DNA of 64,000 nucleotides, taken from positions 15,672,043 through 15,736,042 of the forward strand of contig JANAVB010023996.1 in assembly GCA_029216955.1 (NCBI GenBank). Direction: 5' to 3'. The position numbers and the translations under genes are program-made. This document shows, one piece after another, positions 33,476-44,100 of this stretch (position 1 is its first letter; the number at the start of each line of letters is the position of its first letter). The notes beneath the pieces are model-generated. The model worked only from the letters and a program-made list of their open reading frames with translations. It was not told the DNA's origin and made no database searches. The DNA comes from Iris pallida. Its lineage: Eukaryota > Streptophyta > Magnoliopsida > Asparagales > Iridaceae.

Positions 33476-35795
33476 CTATTGTTCATCTAGCTATTGGGCC
33501 CACGGCTTTAGCTCGAGGATTTTCGGAATGTCTTCATCTTCTTCGTATGCGTCGTCGAATGCCATGTTGACTGACAGGACTTGTCTGAATACTTCTCCGA
33601 TGCTGGTATCTGAGTCAGAAGTTGGTGACCCGGTCGAATGTGAATGCCAGTCACATTCTTTATCTGAACTTTCAGGGGTCGTCGTGGGTGTTACATACCC
33701 TAATCCACATCGAGTCTTGCTATAGTAGTCCCGTGGTTTGCCAGCCGGGACCGGGGGATTCAAAGGTAATCGCCGTCCAGTACCGTAGTTCAAGCCCGAC
33801 GTCGTTTCCAGGTCATACCCTTGTTTCTGCATGAGATATTTAGGTTGGGGGCTATAAAGATACAGAGGTAGTCTCCCGGCATCCGATCCAAGGTTGACTT
33901 CTTCTATGGTGAAGGGGTACGGATCGTCCTTCCGGCCGAAGATGATTGGATGGTCCCCTCCTTCGATTATTCGGTAAGCATCTTCTACTGGAGTAAGCTG
34001 GATTGTGGTGTAGACATTTGTCACCTGTGTGTGTAGGTGAGTGCCTATACCGTGTTCCATAGCGTATATTGTACAAAGCTTATTAAGCTCGAGGTAGTTC
34101 AAAGATAGCCCTTTATTGATGAAGTAAGGTATCTTTTCTAGGGGGATTACATCATCTGCGGAGGAAACATCAGTGTGGGTAGCCACATACTTGGCTAGCT
34201 CTGGTTCCTCTTCGGCTATCCCCTGTATGAATGAAGACTGAGAGGACGACCTGGGGAGCTTGATCGTCAGTGGTTCAGTTGATTGAGCTGAGCATAGAGT
34301 TGTTGGCAGACTAGCGACCCCCAGTTTGGTACTCGATGTGGGGCGAGGAGTGGCTGGTTCGCTAGAAGTGTCAGACCTTGCATCGGGGTGACGACCCTTC
34401 TTGGGAAGGCGTATCGTCAGTGGCTTGTCGGAGGGATTGAGCTTCTCCGTTTGGGTCTGACCGACCCTCGGCAGTCTGATTGTTAGTGGCCCCGTTGTGG
34501 ATCTTGGCACTTGGCCAGACCTTGGCAGCCGGATTATCATCTGCTCTTCTTGTGCCGAGAGGCTGATTGCGTCCTTACGTAGAGTGGCGGTAAGGGGTAC
34601 AGACCTGCCCGGTTTGTGAGCTTGGAGGTGGATCGTCAGAGGCTCTTCTGATCCTGTGGCTGTCTTGGTACTAGCTTATACATCTCCTTCACCAAGATGC
34701 TTCTTCGATTTTTCGTACAGGCAGGAGTCTGAGTAGTAAGATTCGACCCCTTTGAAGGGATCGATATCAACAAATTCCGTCCTCACGAAGTCGTGTTTAT
34801 CGACATATTTGAAGCACTGGTGCAGCGTGGAAGGCACGATCATATAATCGTGTATCTATGGGCGCCCCAAGAGGATGTTATAAGAAGTGTCTGCATCTAT
34901 GACGTAGCAGGTGACTTCGAATTGGAGGTCGCCAATTTGATACTTCAGACGAATCTTTCCAATAGGGTAGCTCCTGCCCGAATTGAAACCGCTGATGGCG
35001 GTGCTTGTAGGCGTCAGGCGGTGCATTGGGATGCAGAGATGATGTAGCAGACCCTTCGAGATAATGCTTATGGAAGAGCCAGGATCAATGTGCATCCGAT
35101 CCACCTTCACGTCGCCGATGTATCCAGTGTAGTATAGCGGGCGATCATGCAAATTAGTTTTGATGAGCATGTCCTGTGGAGTGAAGACGATGTTGGGCAT
35201 TGCTTCCCTGCAGGCGCTGTCTTGGAGATCTGCAGGTGGGTTTTCTCTCGTGAGGTTAACTTAAGCCAGGTATGCGTCGACGTTTTGGGGTGCATCGCTC
35301 AAAGCTGCACGAACATCCTTAGAGAGTCTCAGGAGCTCGTATAATGACAACTTGGCCGGTGTGTTGGCCAATTGTGCCAAGATGTCGAAGTTGTAGGGCC
35401 TCTCCAGCCCTTGGGCTGCCTCTTTTCGGAGGGATTTGTCGAAGCGAGTCTCCCTCGGCCTAGGCTTGTCGGTCGTCGAAGGCTGAGCCGGTCCCGAAGC
35501 ATCAGTTGTAGTGGGTTGATGATCTTCAGCTGGAATGTCAACCACAGGTTGGGATTGCGCCCCAGATCGCGTGACGACGGCTGTAGCTTCTTCGATGTCT
35601 GCCGAGATCGTACGGCAGGATCTAATTTTTTTATTCTTTTTCTTGCAGATAGAAGATGATATGGGCCGAGTCACTTCCGATACCAAGTCTGGATGGATCC
35701 ACATGATCTCCCCTCGTGATGTGGTGAGGGGCACTAGACCAGCAGCCTGATCTCGGGGAGGTGGAAGATTAGCAATCTCCATTATCGCCAGAGGG
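33476..35795 (-). pseudogene. A gag C-terminal part, protease and PLTIRL linker
   Basis: After a frame break near 35795 the frame runs to 33491. It has a basic linker, then the aspartic protease (IDPGSSISII near 35085, ending YNILLGRP). TAG at 34856-34858 replaces the Trp of LLGRPW in B. Then comes a linker with repeats of PLTIRLP or close forms (EPLTIHL, GPLTIRL, KPLTIRL, EPLTIKL; 34240-34660), then ELNKLCTIYAME and GLGYVTP blocks shared with B. Other stops: TAA 35261-35263, TAA 34676-34678, TAG 33491-33493 and TAG 33476-33478 (Trp in B). Confidence 0.72.
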
Positions 35796-37476
35796 ATGGG
35801 GACACTCCGTCTTGAGTTTCCGTCGGAGGAAAGCTGTCGAATTGTACCGACACCATATTGGCTACCACCGTTACCTCTTCGAAATTGATGGCCAAAGCGT
35901 TCGAATTGATGAAATTTTGGATGTACCATTTTAGCTGGTAGCAGTCGTGTGTAGCATGGTGGACGTAGCGATGATAATGGCAGTACTTTGGGTTCTCCAT
36001 CTCTGTAGGCCGTGGTTCCCGTCTTGGTGGAGGAAGCTGAATTCTGTCCCCTTGTATGAGCATGTCCAAGATGGGCTTGACGTGACCGTCTTCGAAGGAG
36101 TAAGTGATTTACGGCCATTGTTTGTCTGCCGGCTTTGGCTCAGGTTTCTGTGCCGTGTCGGCCACCATAGCCTGCTTTCCCCTGCTGTTCCGATTGTTGG
36201 AGGGACTACCTCCATTATCGTTGTTGGGACGCTTGCCCTTGTTCTCTCCGTCCGAGATGTGTAATCCCAGTTGGCGGGCCTTCTTCAGTCGTTCTTTGGC
36301 GCTTGTGGCACTGATGATGAACGTCTTCCAATCCTTGAATTGACTTTCGCCCATCCAGAGACTGATTGTTGGAAGCAGTCTCTTTTGGCAAATTTCAATT
36401 TAGGAGGAATCCGGGTTTCCAGACGGCAACTTCATGGCGGTTTGGCGGAACCGTTCGATGTAGTTCCTTGTCAGCTCTTTCTCCCCTTGGACGATGTCCA
36501 TGAGGGTGGACCTGGTAATGTCCTGCCCTACTTCGTAGAATCTCTCCAAGAACATACACTTGAAGCCGACGAAGGAGTGGATGCAGTTGTCCGGCAGATT
36601 GCGATACCAGTCGAAGACGACTCCTTCCAATGCTCCGATGAATAATCGTGTCAGAATGGCATCGTCATGGGACAGATGGTCGGTGGTGACCTCGAAGTAA
36701 GTGATGTACCGACTTGCCGAGGTCTTGCCATCATAAGGATTGATATTGAATGGTTTATATCTTGGTGGGAATAGAACATCCCTCCATGCAGCAGGGTACG
36801 GTTGCCGTATTCTGAGGTCTTGAGAGTTTTCTCGAGCGTGGAACATGGCTCGGAGCTCCTGGACCTCTCTTCTCGCTTCGCGTGCTTCGTCCACGGCGGT
36901 GGGGGCCGTTGTTTCCGGAGGATTGTTGCCCGGGTTTGGTGCCGCCGAATTTGAGTCTGCATTGACCGCGGGACCCGCGCTTGTTTGGCCAGGTGTCCCT
37001 CCTTGCAGAGTTGGAAGGGCCGCTTTAATCTCGTTTACAGACTTGACCAAAGCAAGCAATATGGCTTTGAGACTGTCGATGCGCTGGCGATCACTGGAAC
37101 CACCTTGGCTGCTATCTGTCATGAATACCGTCTTTACATGAGGAGAGATAGACGGAGCGGTGGAGGAAGCGCCCTCTGAATCGTACCCTTGTAGTGAGAA
37201 GTCATCGGGGTATGTGGGTATGTTCCCTTCTGATTCAGACTCGGAAGGAACAGTACCCCCAGTCTCCGAGTTCGCCTCGTCATGGGAGTTGTGGTCGTCC
37301 TCGGGGACGTCGAGATTTGCTACATATGATGGAAGAGTTGTCTCCCTCGGCTCGTCTTCTTGGAACATCGGGTTGCTGTGGAGGCTCGGAGGGGTGCTAC
37401 CCCCAGTCCCAGCAACCCCCTGCATTATGGACGACGAATCCCCCACTGTAGCAGATTTTGTCTTAGAGCGAGTACC
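35782..37476 (-). pseudogene. A gag
   Basis: In frame with ORF1. The N-terminal part is acidic and Ser-rich, then a heptad-like stretch (RIDSLKAILLALVKSVNEIK). The retrotransposon-gag domain follows (PYDGKTSASRYITYFE, FIGALEGVVFDWYRNLPD, FLERFYEVGQDIT, YIERFRQTA), and a CHHC knuckle (CHYHRYVHHATHDC, near 35960). Stops at TAA 36400-36402 and TAA 36109-36111 are in frame, with no shift until about 35795. Gag forms the particle and binds the RNA. Confidence 0.75.
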
Positions 37477-38209
37477 TTAGAAAACTCCGGTGGTGGGCAT
37501 CCGCTTAGACGATAGTCTTTTAGTCGCAGTGGTTGAGATCTTTGGGCTGGGAACATTCGTCTTCTTCCCCCTTCCATCAGCGGGGACTTTCCGAGCAGAG
37601 TTGCAGGAGAAGACGGGTAGTGCCTCGTCTTCTGAAGATGGCTGTTACAGTCTTTGAAAGACAGACTGTCGGTCTTCTTGTATCGTCGTGCTATTGCAGC
37701 AGCAATTGACGATGACTTGGGTACAGTGACGTCCGTGGGAGGACTCTTTGTACCCCGATGCATCTTCTCTTTCCTTGCATTTGTGGCGGATGGCCTCACG
37801 CAGGTTACTTGCTTAGCTGGCTCGGGAATTCCGGGCACGCGAGTGTGTAGGCCTCCCGCCTGCTCTCTGATTCGAAGGTAGCTCGTATACTTGCCTACGC
37901 TCGTTACTGGGAGATGCTTGATGACTATCCCGCCCATTGGCCGCAGGGGGCATGGTACGAGTAGCCTTATACAACTTTCCATTAGAGGCCCGCGTGATAA
38001 TCAGCGGGACGCTCCGATAGTCAGAGGTTGGGGCAGCTGACTGGGCTTGGTGAGCCCGCGCTGCCCTAGACTTCTTCCTTTTAGCACTTACGGGTGCGTA
38101 ATAGGAAGAGTCCAAGTTGGATACCACAGAGTCTGGCTTATCATCCAGAGAACCATCAGGGTCAGGACAGCATGAGAGACGGTCGAAGACCGATAGAGAG
38201 AAGCGTGGA

Positions 38210-38530
38210 ACAGACGCTATGCGGCTAGGATTGGAAGCCGTGTAGGCTATCTGCATGCGGCTGTCTTTAGCTGTCGGATGAGTTGTTCTTATGCGACTAG
38301 GAGTCACGACCGTGCAGGCTGGCCGCATGCGGTTGGCAATTATGGCCGCATGGGTCTTCTGCAAGCGATTGACTTCAGTAACCGCATAAGCTTCATCCAT
38401 GCGGTTGGCAACTGTAGCCGCATAAGCTATACGGCTGACAGATGTGGCCGTATGAGTTTTCTTCATGCGGCTGGCGGATGTAGCCGCATAAGCTTTCTCC
38501 ATGCGGCCAGAACCCTTATACGGCTCGGAT
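38210..38530 (-). repeat. CCGCATA/CATGCGG repeats inside A ORF1
   Basis: About 15 copies of the LTR motif in both orientations, often as facing pairs (CCGCATAAGC...CATGCGG), all in a coding region. They give the ORF1 protein its short repeats. Confidence 0.8.
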
Positions 38531-38884
38531 CGTATAGAGTTCCTCTTTGCTCCTGCAAGTCCATCATCATAATGTTTTCTTCTGCCGGACTTGGGGACAA
38601 CAGAGTTGTCTACGGTCTGAAGTGGGGCCGCAGGAGAGTCTTTTCCGCCGTCTTGAGCGACAGAGGGTATCTCTGCAAGAGCTTCAGTAGGAACGAATGA
38701 TCGGGGTCTCCACTCCTTGCGGGCCTTCTCTGTGCGGGCTCGCTTCTGGACCGGGCCAGCGCTCTTGTCGGAGAGCATTTCTTCAAACGCCTGTTGGTCG
38801 AGACGGACGACCATCTTCTGTTGCGTGGAGCCAAGCTTGGCTGCATCCGACTGCGTCACCAACTCCTCAGCCGTGGAGAAGTTT

Positions 38885-38903
38885 GTCCCCAGCAGAGTCG
38901 CCA
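38885..38903 (-). promoter_or_regulatory. Primer binding site of A
   Basis: TGGCGACTCTGCTGGGGAC on the minus strand, three bases after the 5' LTR. It is identical to the site of B (62933-62951). As I recall, Tat/Ogre elements use tRNA-Arg with this type of sequence. Confidence 0.75.
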
Positions 38904-38906
38904 TCG

Positions 38907-40216
38907 TGTTTGCCATGAAATATAAAAGAGCAGAATAGTTTTATGGGAGGACTGGACTTTTACTTCACGTTACAAACTTGCTTGTACAAAGAAAGCCTAG
39001 GAACGAAAACCTAGGTACAACAATCTAAGTACAATTGTTTATTTTTGATTCTGGGGGGTGACGATAGAGGCTCGGGAAAGCGACGGCAGCTCTGTCTTAC
39101 TCCTTGGACGATCGGACGTAGCCTTGGCTCCTGTGACGATATACTTGGCGTTGACGAAGAAATGCTCTTCTTGCTCTCTTCGTATTGCTCTTCTGGCTTC
39201 TCTCTCTCTTGATTGATATCTATGTATTTTTTTCTTTCTGATTATTGGGGGAGCCTCTCTCTGTGTGTGCGTGTATATTTTGCAAAGGAATGGCACCATG
39301 CTATTTATAGGAATGGGGTGTGATCATTAGGGGTGTAAATGATTGCATCTTGGAGGTGGCGGCGGCCTGGTAATTGATCAATCTGGGCTATTAATCTTGA
39401 GCATAAAGGATCTGGGCCATTAATGAGGATTATGCCAAATCATGTCAGTAATTAATGTTGATTGCAATAAATCCTCATCATGATGATTTGCTGATGTCCG
39501 CAAATCTAAATAAATCAATTTAATTCATTCTCTTGCCACATGTCCCAAATTATTGGGATCTGACCCAAAATTTGATTATCTTTAGGACACGTGTCCTGTC
39601 ATCGTTGTTGAGCTGTATGAGGAGCGTTCGTGTTTGGGCCGCATGAAGGTCGTCATGACCGAGCCGCATGAAAGATTTCATGACCGAGCCGCATGAATAG
39701 TCTCTATACTCGAACCGCATGAAGGTTGTCATGACCGAGCCGCATGAATATGTTCATGACCGAGCCGCATGGGGGTCTTCATGGCCGAGCTGTATGAGAG
39801 TCTTCATGGCCGAGCTGCATGGATTTCTTCATGGCAAAGCCGCATGGGGGACCTTCATGATTGAACCGCATAGGCTTCTCTGTACTGGCCGTGTGAACTC
39901 GTCTAATCTGGCCGCATAAACTTGCCTCGAAGCTGTGAAGATTTTCTCCAGTTCCCTAGGAAGATAGTGCTCTTGTGTCAGTCATTATGACTACTTTTCG
40001 TCAGGGCTGTCAACTGTCTACTGTCAGCCGTCAGAGTATTAATTGTGTTTGAATGACGTCGGGTACAGCTGTTCTGAAAAGACACGTGGCTTTCCTCTGC
40101 GGGCCGCATGGAATCCACTCGAGCTGCCTATGTGTTTGAGCCGCATGGGACTCCTGAGCCGCATGTGGCTCCTTGGCCGCATGGATCATTTTTCTCCTCT
40201 TTTTCATGCTTCTACA
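38907..40216 (-). repeat. Element A right (5') LTR
   Basis: 1310 bp with TATA at 39302-39309 (minus) and the CCGCATG array at 39610-39925. Its inner end contains the ATG (38914-38916) that opens ORF1. Confidence 0.93.
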
Positions 40217-40270
40217 ACTATCAGTAGCTGCAGCTGCTCTCAGGCGACAGGCTCGGGTCATGGGTGCCAT
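40217..40270 (-). pseudogene. Element C gag remnant, N-terminal codons
   Basis: ATG at 40268-40270 (MAPMTRACRLRAAAATD), cut by element A after 18 codons. The frame resumes at 24050 once one ACTAT copy is discounted. Confidence 0.6.
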
Positions 40271-41106
40271 ACTGAAAAAAAAAGTAAATCAATCATCAAG
40301 GCTGTAAGGCAGTCTATCATTCCATAAGAAAACTGATAAATATAAACAAGGAGAACCAGCTACAAGAGTCACAATTTTAAAGCCGGGCTATACTATCATC
40401 CCTAAGATAAGGGCCTAATCACAAGTCATCAAATCATCATACTAAGAAAGAACTACATATGAATAAGCTCTATAAAGCTAAAATATCCCTACTCCTAAAT
40501 TATTGATGATGGAAAACAACTTATAATAACAGAAGGGTACGATAGAGATGATATGTTTAAAAACCTCCTCAAGATACAGTCTGATAATCATATGCGTCTG
40601 TCCAAAATCATGTTACTTGGAGTCCTCGCCATGCTAGTAAGCAAGGCTGCGATAAACGATAGATTCCATAACTGGGGCATGCACCTCTATAATCATGTCA
40701 TCTGGAATTCTCGCTATGCCGACTAGTATAGCTGCGAGAAATTCCAAATCTCATAACCAAGATACGTACATCCGGAGTCAGGTCTCTATGTTTCCGCCAC
40801 GCCAGCTAATATGGCTGCGATAATTACAGGTTCCATAATCAAGTAGACGTTTTACCATCCCTGTTATTCCCGTCATCATATGTTATTAGAAAATATCGTA
40901 ACTCAGGCCATAAAATTCATCTCGATAGAAAAATCAAAATCAACAACGATCCAACAAAATCAAATTCAATAATTAAGGAGTGAGAGCAACAAACAAGGAA
41001 AATGATTTCTAATTGAAGTTTAAATAAGATTCTAAAGGGTCGTCCCAGGAACCTCTCAAGGAATCCTAACTGTGATTGAGTACCTTCAAAAATATCCTAA
41101 TCCTAC
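40271..41106. other. Leader region of element C, with a degenerate tandem repeat
   Basis: AT-rich and non-coding. About 40601-40850 holds three imperfect units of about 80 bases sharing CTGCGATAA, TCCATAA and TCTCGCCATGC-like words. Nothing else was recognised. Confidence 0.5.
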
Positions 41107-41179
41107 TGCAGGCTGTAGTGATACTCTAGTTCGAATACCACTACATAAACTCGACCTGCATGGGCCACCACTAAAAATG
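41107..41179 (-). promoter_or_regulatory. Structured leader and putative primer binding site of C
   Basis: TGCAGG (41107-41112) pairs with CCTGCA (41155-41160). GTAGTGATA (41115-41123) pairs with TACCACTAC (41136-41144). The complement of TGGTGGCCCATGCAGGTC is at 41153-41170, nine bases from the LTR. Confidence 0.5.
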
Positions 41180-44100
41180 TGTCACGACCCGCACCCCAAA
41201 GTAAGGGCACGAGACGTAGGTACGTCCAGCCTATGTCGCAGTGTCGGCGGTAGAACGCTGTCCTAGGTCACAACATCTAATAGATAAGGGTAAATAAACA
41301 GTTATACTCCCCGAATGGGGGTGACATAACAGAATATATCTCAATCACATCTAAGGTAGAACATGAAAGGAAAGATAGATAATTATCCAGAAATGAAACA
41401 CAGAGATACGATCCAGAATTCTAAGTGTCTAAATAAGTACATATCCAAATAAGTTCTCAGAAACTCAATACAGAATCCAGAAAGATAAAGACATCCTAAT
41501 CTAGGGAAGTATCATCAACTGCTGGTAGGTCCAAGCCACTAGTGATGTCTAATGCTGCACCAAGAGGGGTAGACACCAGAGCCTCATCATTCACTATAAA
41601 ATTTTCAACAGGTCCAATCAGGACGGGAGCGAGCACATATCTCTCAACAGTTCATAACAGGTTAGGAGTATAAATCATGCAATAGAGTAAAATACAGGAA
41701 GTGCTAAAAAGGAAGTACGAGTAAACAGGAGATATTTGTAACTGAAAGTAAATACATGATAAGTAGAGACTGTAAGTGGCTAAGTGATTTAGAGTACAAT
41801 ATGGTTATGTAAACGGCTTAGGGGCACATGAATACAACTAAGAGTCACATTTATACAACTACTGGGGATAATGATCACATAACCAATTCTACTCACCCCG
41901 CCCCAATCAATACACAAAGATCCATTCAAGTTACGTTATAAGCATATGAATACAGCTAAAGGTACGTGACTCATGTAATGAGTAGTACATGAGGCACATG
42001 AAAGCACATGAGAACATGTAAAAATATGAACTAGTACGAGTACAAGGAGTACCTGATGCACATGATAAAGTATATGAACATAAAATACCCGATGCACCCG
42101 TAGAGGGATAACATCTCAGGAAGGGATCCATATAGTACTAATCCATGAAAATACGTGTCAGCATCAAGTAGAGTAATCTAGAGCAAGGATATAATCCAGG
42201 TAAGTATGAAAAGATCAGAGAATGTACTCGCCTGCTAACTGAATATCCAAGACAAAAGTACTGTCCGAGGAGTGGTGTCTGGCTCTTATTAGAACAGCAC
42301 AAGTCCAGAATAGTAATAAGATGTACTACGGTGCATACTACATGAATCTAGGTCAATCTAGACCAAAGTCAACTCTTGGTCAACTCTGGTCAACCCTAGA
42401 AGTCAACTAGGTCAACCAAGTCAAACCTAAGTCAAACTAGTCTATACTAGGCTAACAAGGCTATTCTAAGTCTAACTAGACCACACAAGTCTAATCTAGG
42501 CTCTACACTGACAAGCAGACACAACCATAGGCCATAGGCTAAACAAACCTATAACACATCTACACAAGGCTATTCTATATCTAAAATAATACACAGATTA
42601 CAATATTAATATAATCTAATATAGGAATTCATAACATATAGGTTATCTATATGTGTATATATCACCCAACATATTTATATCTAATATATTTATAATATGG
42701 TACACATATACATATATACATGAGAAATGAATGTGTGTGTGTCATGGGTATGTGAGAGAGAGACTATTCAAGTGTGTGATATAGTGTGTAACAGTTAAGT
42801 GATGGTGTTCATGTGTGTGTGAAACAGTGAGGCATAGGCTAACAGTGAGTGAGATAATAGAGTGTGATACACATTAGTGTGTATGTGTAACATGAGACAT
42901 GAGTGTGTGTGATAACAGGACTGTGTGTACAGAATTTAGGTAACAACTCAGTTTAAGGGAAATAATACTATGGCAAAGGAAAGGAAACCCGCTCAGGGAT
43001 TGGGAATGTTCTATTCAGTGCAATGAAACATTCATCCTCAGGTTATAAGGCATTACAGAAATCAAAGAAATTACTCAATGCAGTTTACAGTTTCATGAAC
43101 TCAAACAGTCAATGCATAATCATTAAAATTCAGTTCACCATTGGAACAAAATCATTCAAAATCTCAGTATGAAGAAGGAAAACCATTTCCATATAGTTCA
43201 GTTTTCAGCAAAAAGAACTAAATTCTCAGTTCTTACTCTAACAGTGGACAACACAAAACATTTAATCTATATTGAATCTAAACTTCAAATCAGTTTAAAA
43301 AGGAATGAGTCAATATCAGTTAAGGAAGCATGGAGATAATCTCAGGATATAAATTCTCAGACATTGAATTCCTATGACAGTCAACAAATGAATTAAAACA
43401 CTCATTCAAAATTCTGTTTGAAGAAGGGAAACAATTCCTCAGGTTTTACAGTTTACAGGGAAATATCAGTCATCCTATTCGAATACTACACAAGTTCAAA
43501 TTCTCCTTCTCAACTCAAAAGCCCATTTGAATTATAACATTTAAGCTAATCATGAGCTAGCAACATGTGGAGGGTAATTAACATTGCAAAGTATTACGTA
43601 AAACTGGGAATTAGAAAGTTAGAAAATAGGAAAAAACCCATTCTAACAGTACAAATATGGATTGAACAACATTCCCTTTCACATTTCAGTTTAATGAGAA
43701 ACTATTTGACAGTTCAAATGTGATATCATCATACATGTTAACTAATATACATTTATGTGTATATCAAACCAAATTCCCAATCAATACAACCAGCTCACAT
43801 CAGCCCATCAAAATTTCCAAATTCAATTCAACAAAACTCCCTCCTACCAAAATTTCAGTTCCCAAGAAATGGGTAAAATGTCAGTTCAACAGTTAGCATA
43901 AATATGAATTTTCAGTTTAAAACCCACTCGAATTCATGCCTTCAAACACAATCAAAATCAACTTCCAGTAATCTAATTCGTGTGTTGGTGATCAATCATG
44001 GTATTGAAACATTACAAACAGTAAAAATTTATAAGTTAATCTCAGATTTTGAAATTCAAGTGACAGTTCATATCAAGACATTGGAAGAAACCTAATTTGA

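Larger units (their letters stand above)
37477..38916 (-). pseudogene. A ORF1 (N-terminal extension of gag)
   Basis: The ATG at 38916 lies inside the 5' LTR, and codons 5 to 11 read across the primer binding site (MATLLGT). It is a protein of unknown function, matching ORF1 in Tat/Ogre elements. MVVRLDQQAFEEM, LIITRASNGKLYK and QSVFQRL are shared with B. Residues from about 130 to 240 are imperfect repeats of 12-16 residues of the type RM..AYAAT...R, encoded by the same CCGCATA/CATGCGG words found in the LTR. In-frame stops: TAA 37813-37815, 37645-37647 and 37477-37479 (Glu in B). There is no frameshift, and the frame continues into gag. Confidence 0.65.
24056..40216 (-). mobile_element. Element A: complete Tat-lineage Ty3/gypsy retrotransposon
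   Basis: 16.2 kb, with LTRs 24056-25341 and 38907-40216 (TGTTTGCCATG...CTTCTACA) and target duplication ACTAT (24051-24055, 40217-40221). Minus strand: primer binding site 38885-38903, ORF1, gag, protease, RT, two RNase H domains and integrase ending at 30157. Plus strand: an antisense spliced PMD gene 25794-28907. The dual RNase H and antisense extra gene place it in the Tat lineage (Ogre/Retand relatives). The coding frames carry many stops and at least four frame breaks in the gag-pol part, so it is defective and looks older than B. It is inserted in the gag of element C. Confidence 0.92.

Noticed and set aside
36271..37480. Plus-strand open frames opposite A gag and ORF1 (also opposite B gag, 60401-61200)
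   Set aside because: They mirror the codon bias of the minus-strand gag and ORF1 frames, which have clear domains.
41107..41170. The leader of C as a tRNA gene or tRNA-like fold (a TTCGAA word is present)
   Set aside because: TTCGAA is absent in D and E and no acceptor stem of seven pairs forms. A simple two-stem structure explains the pairing better.
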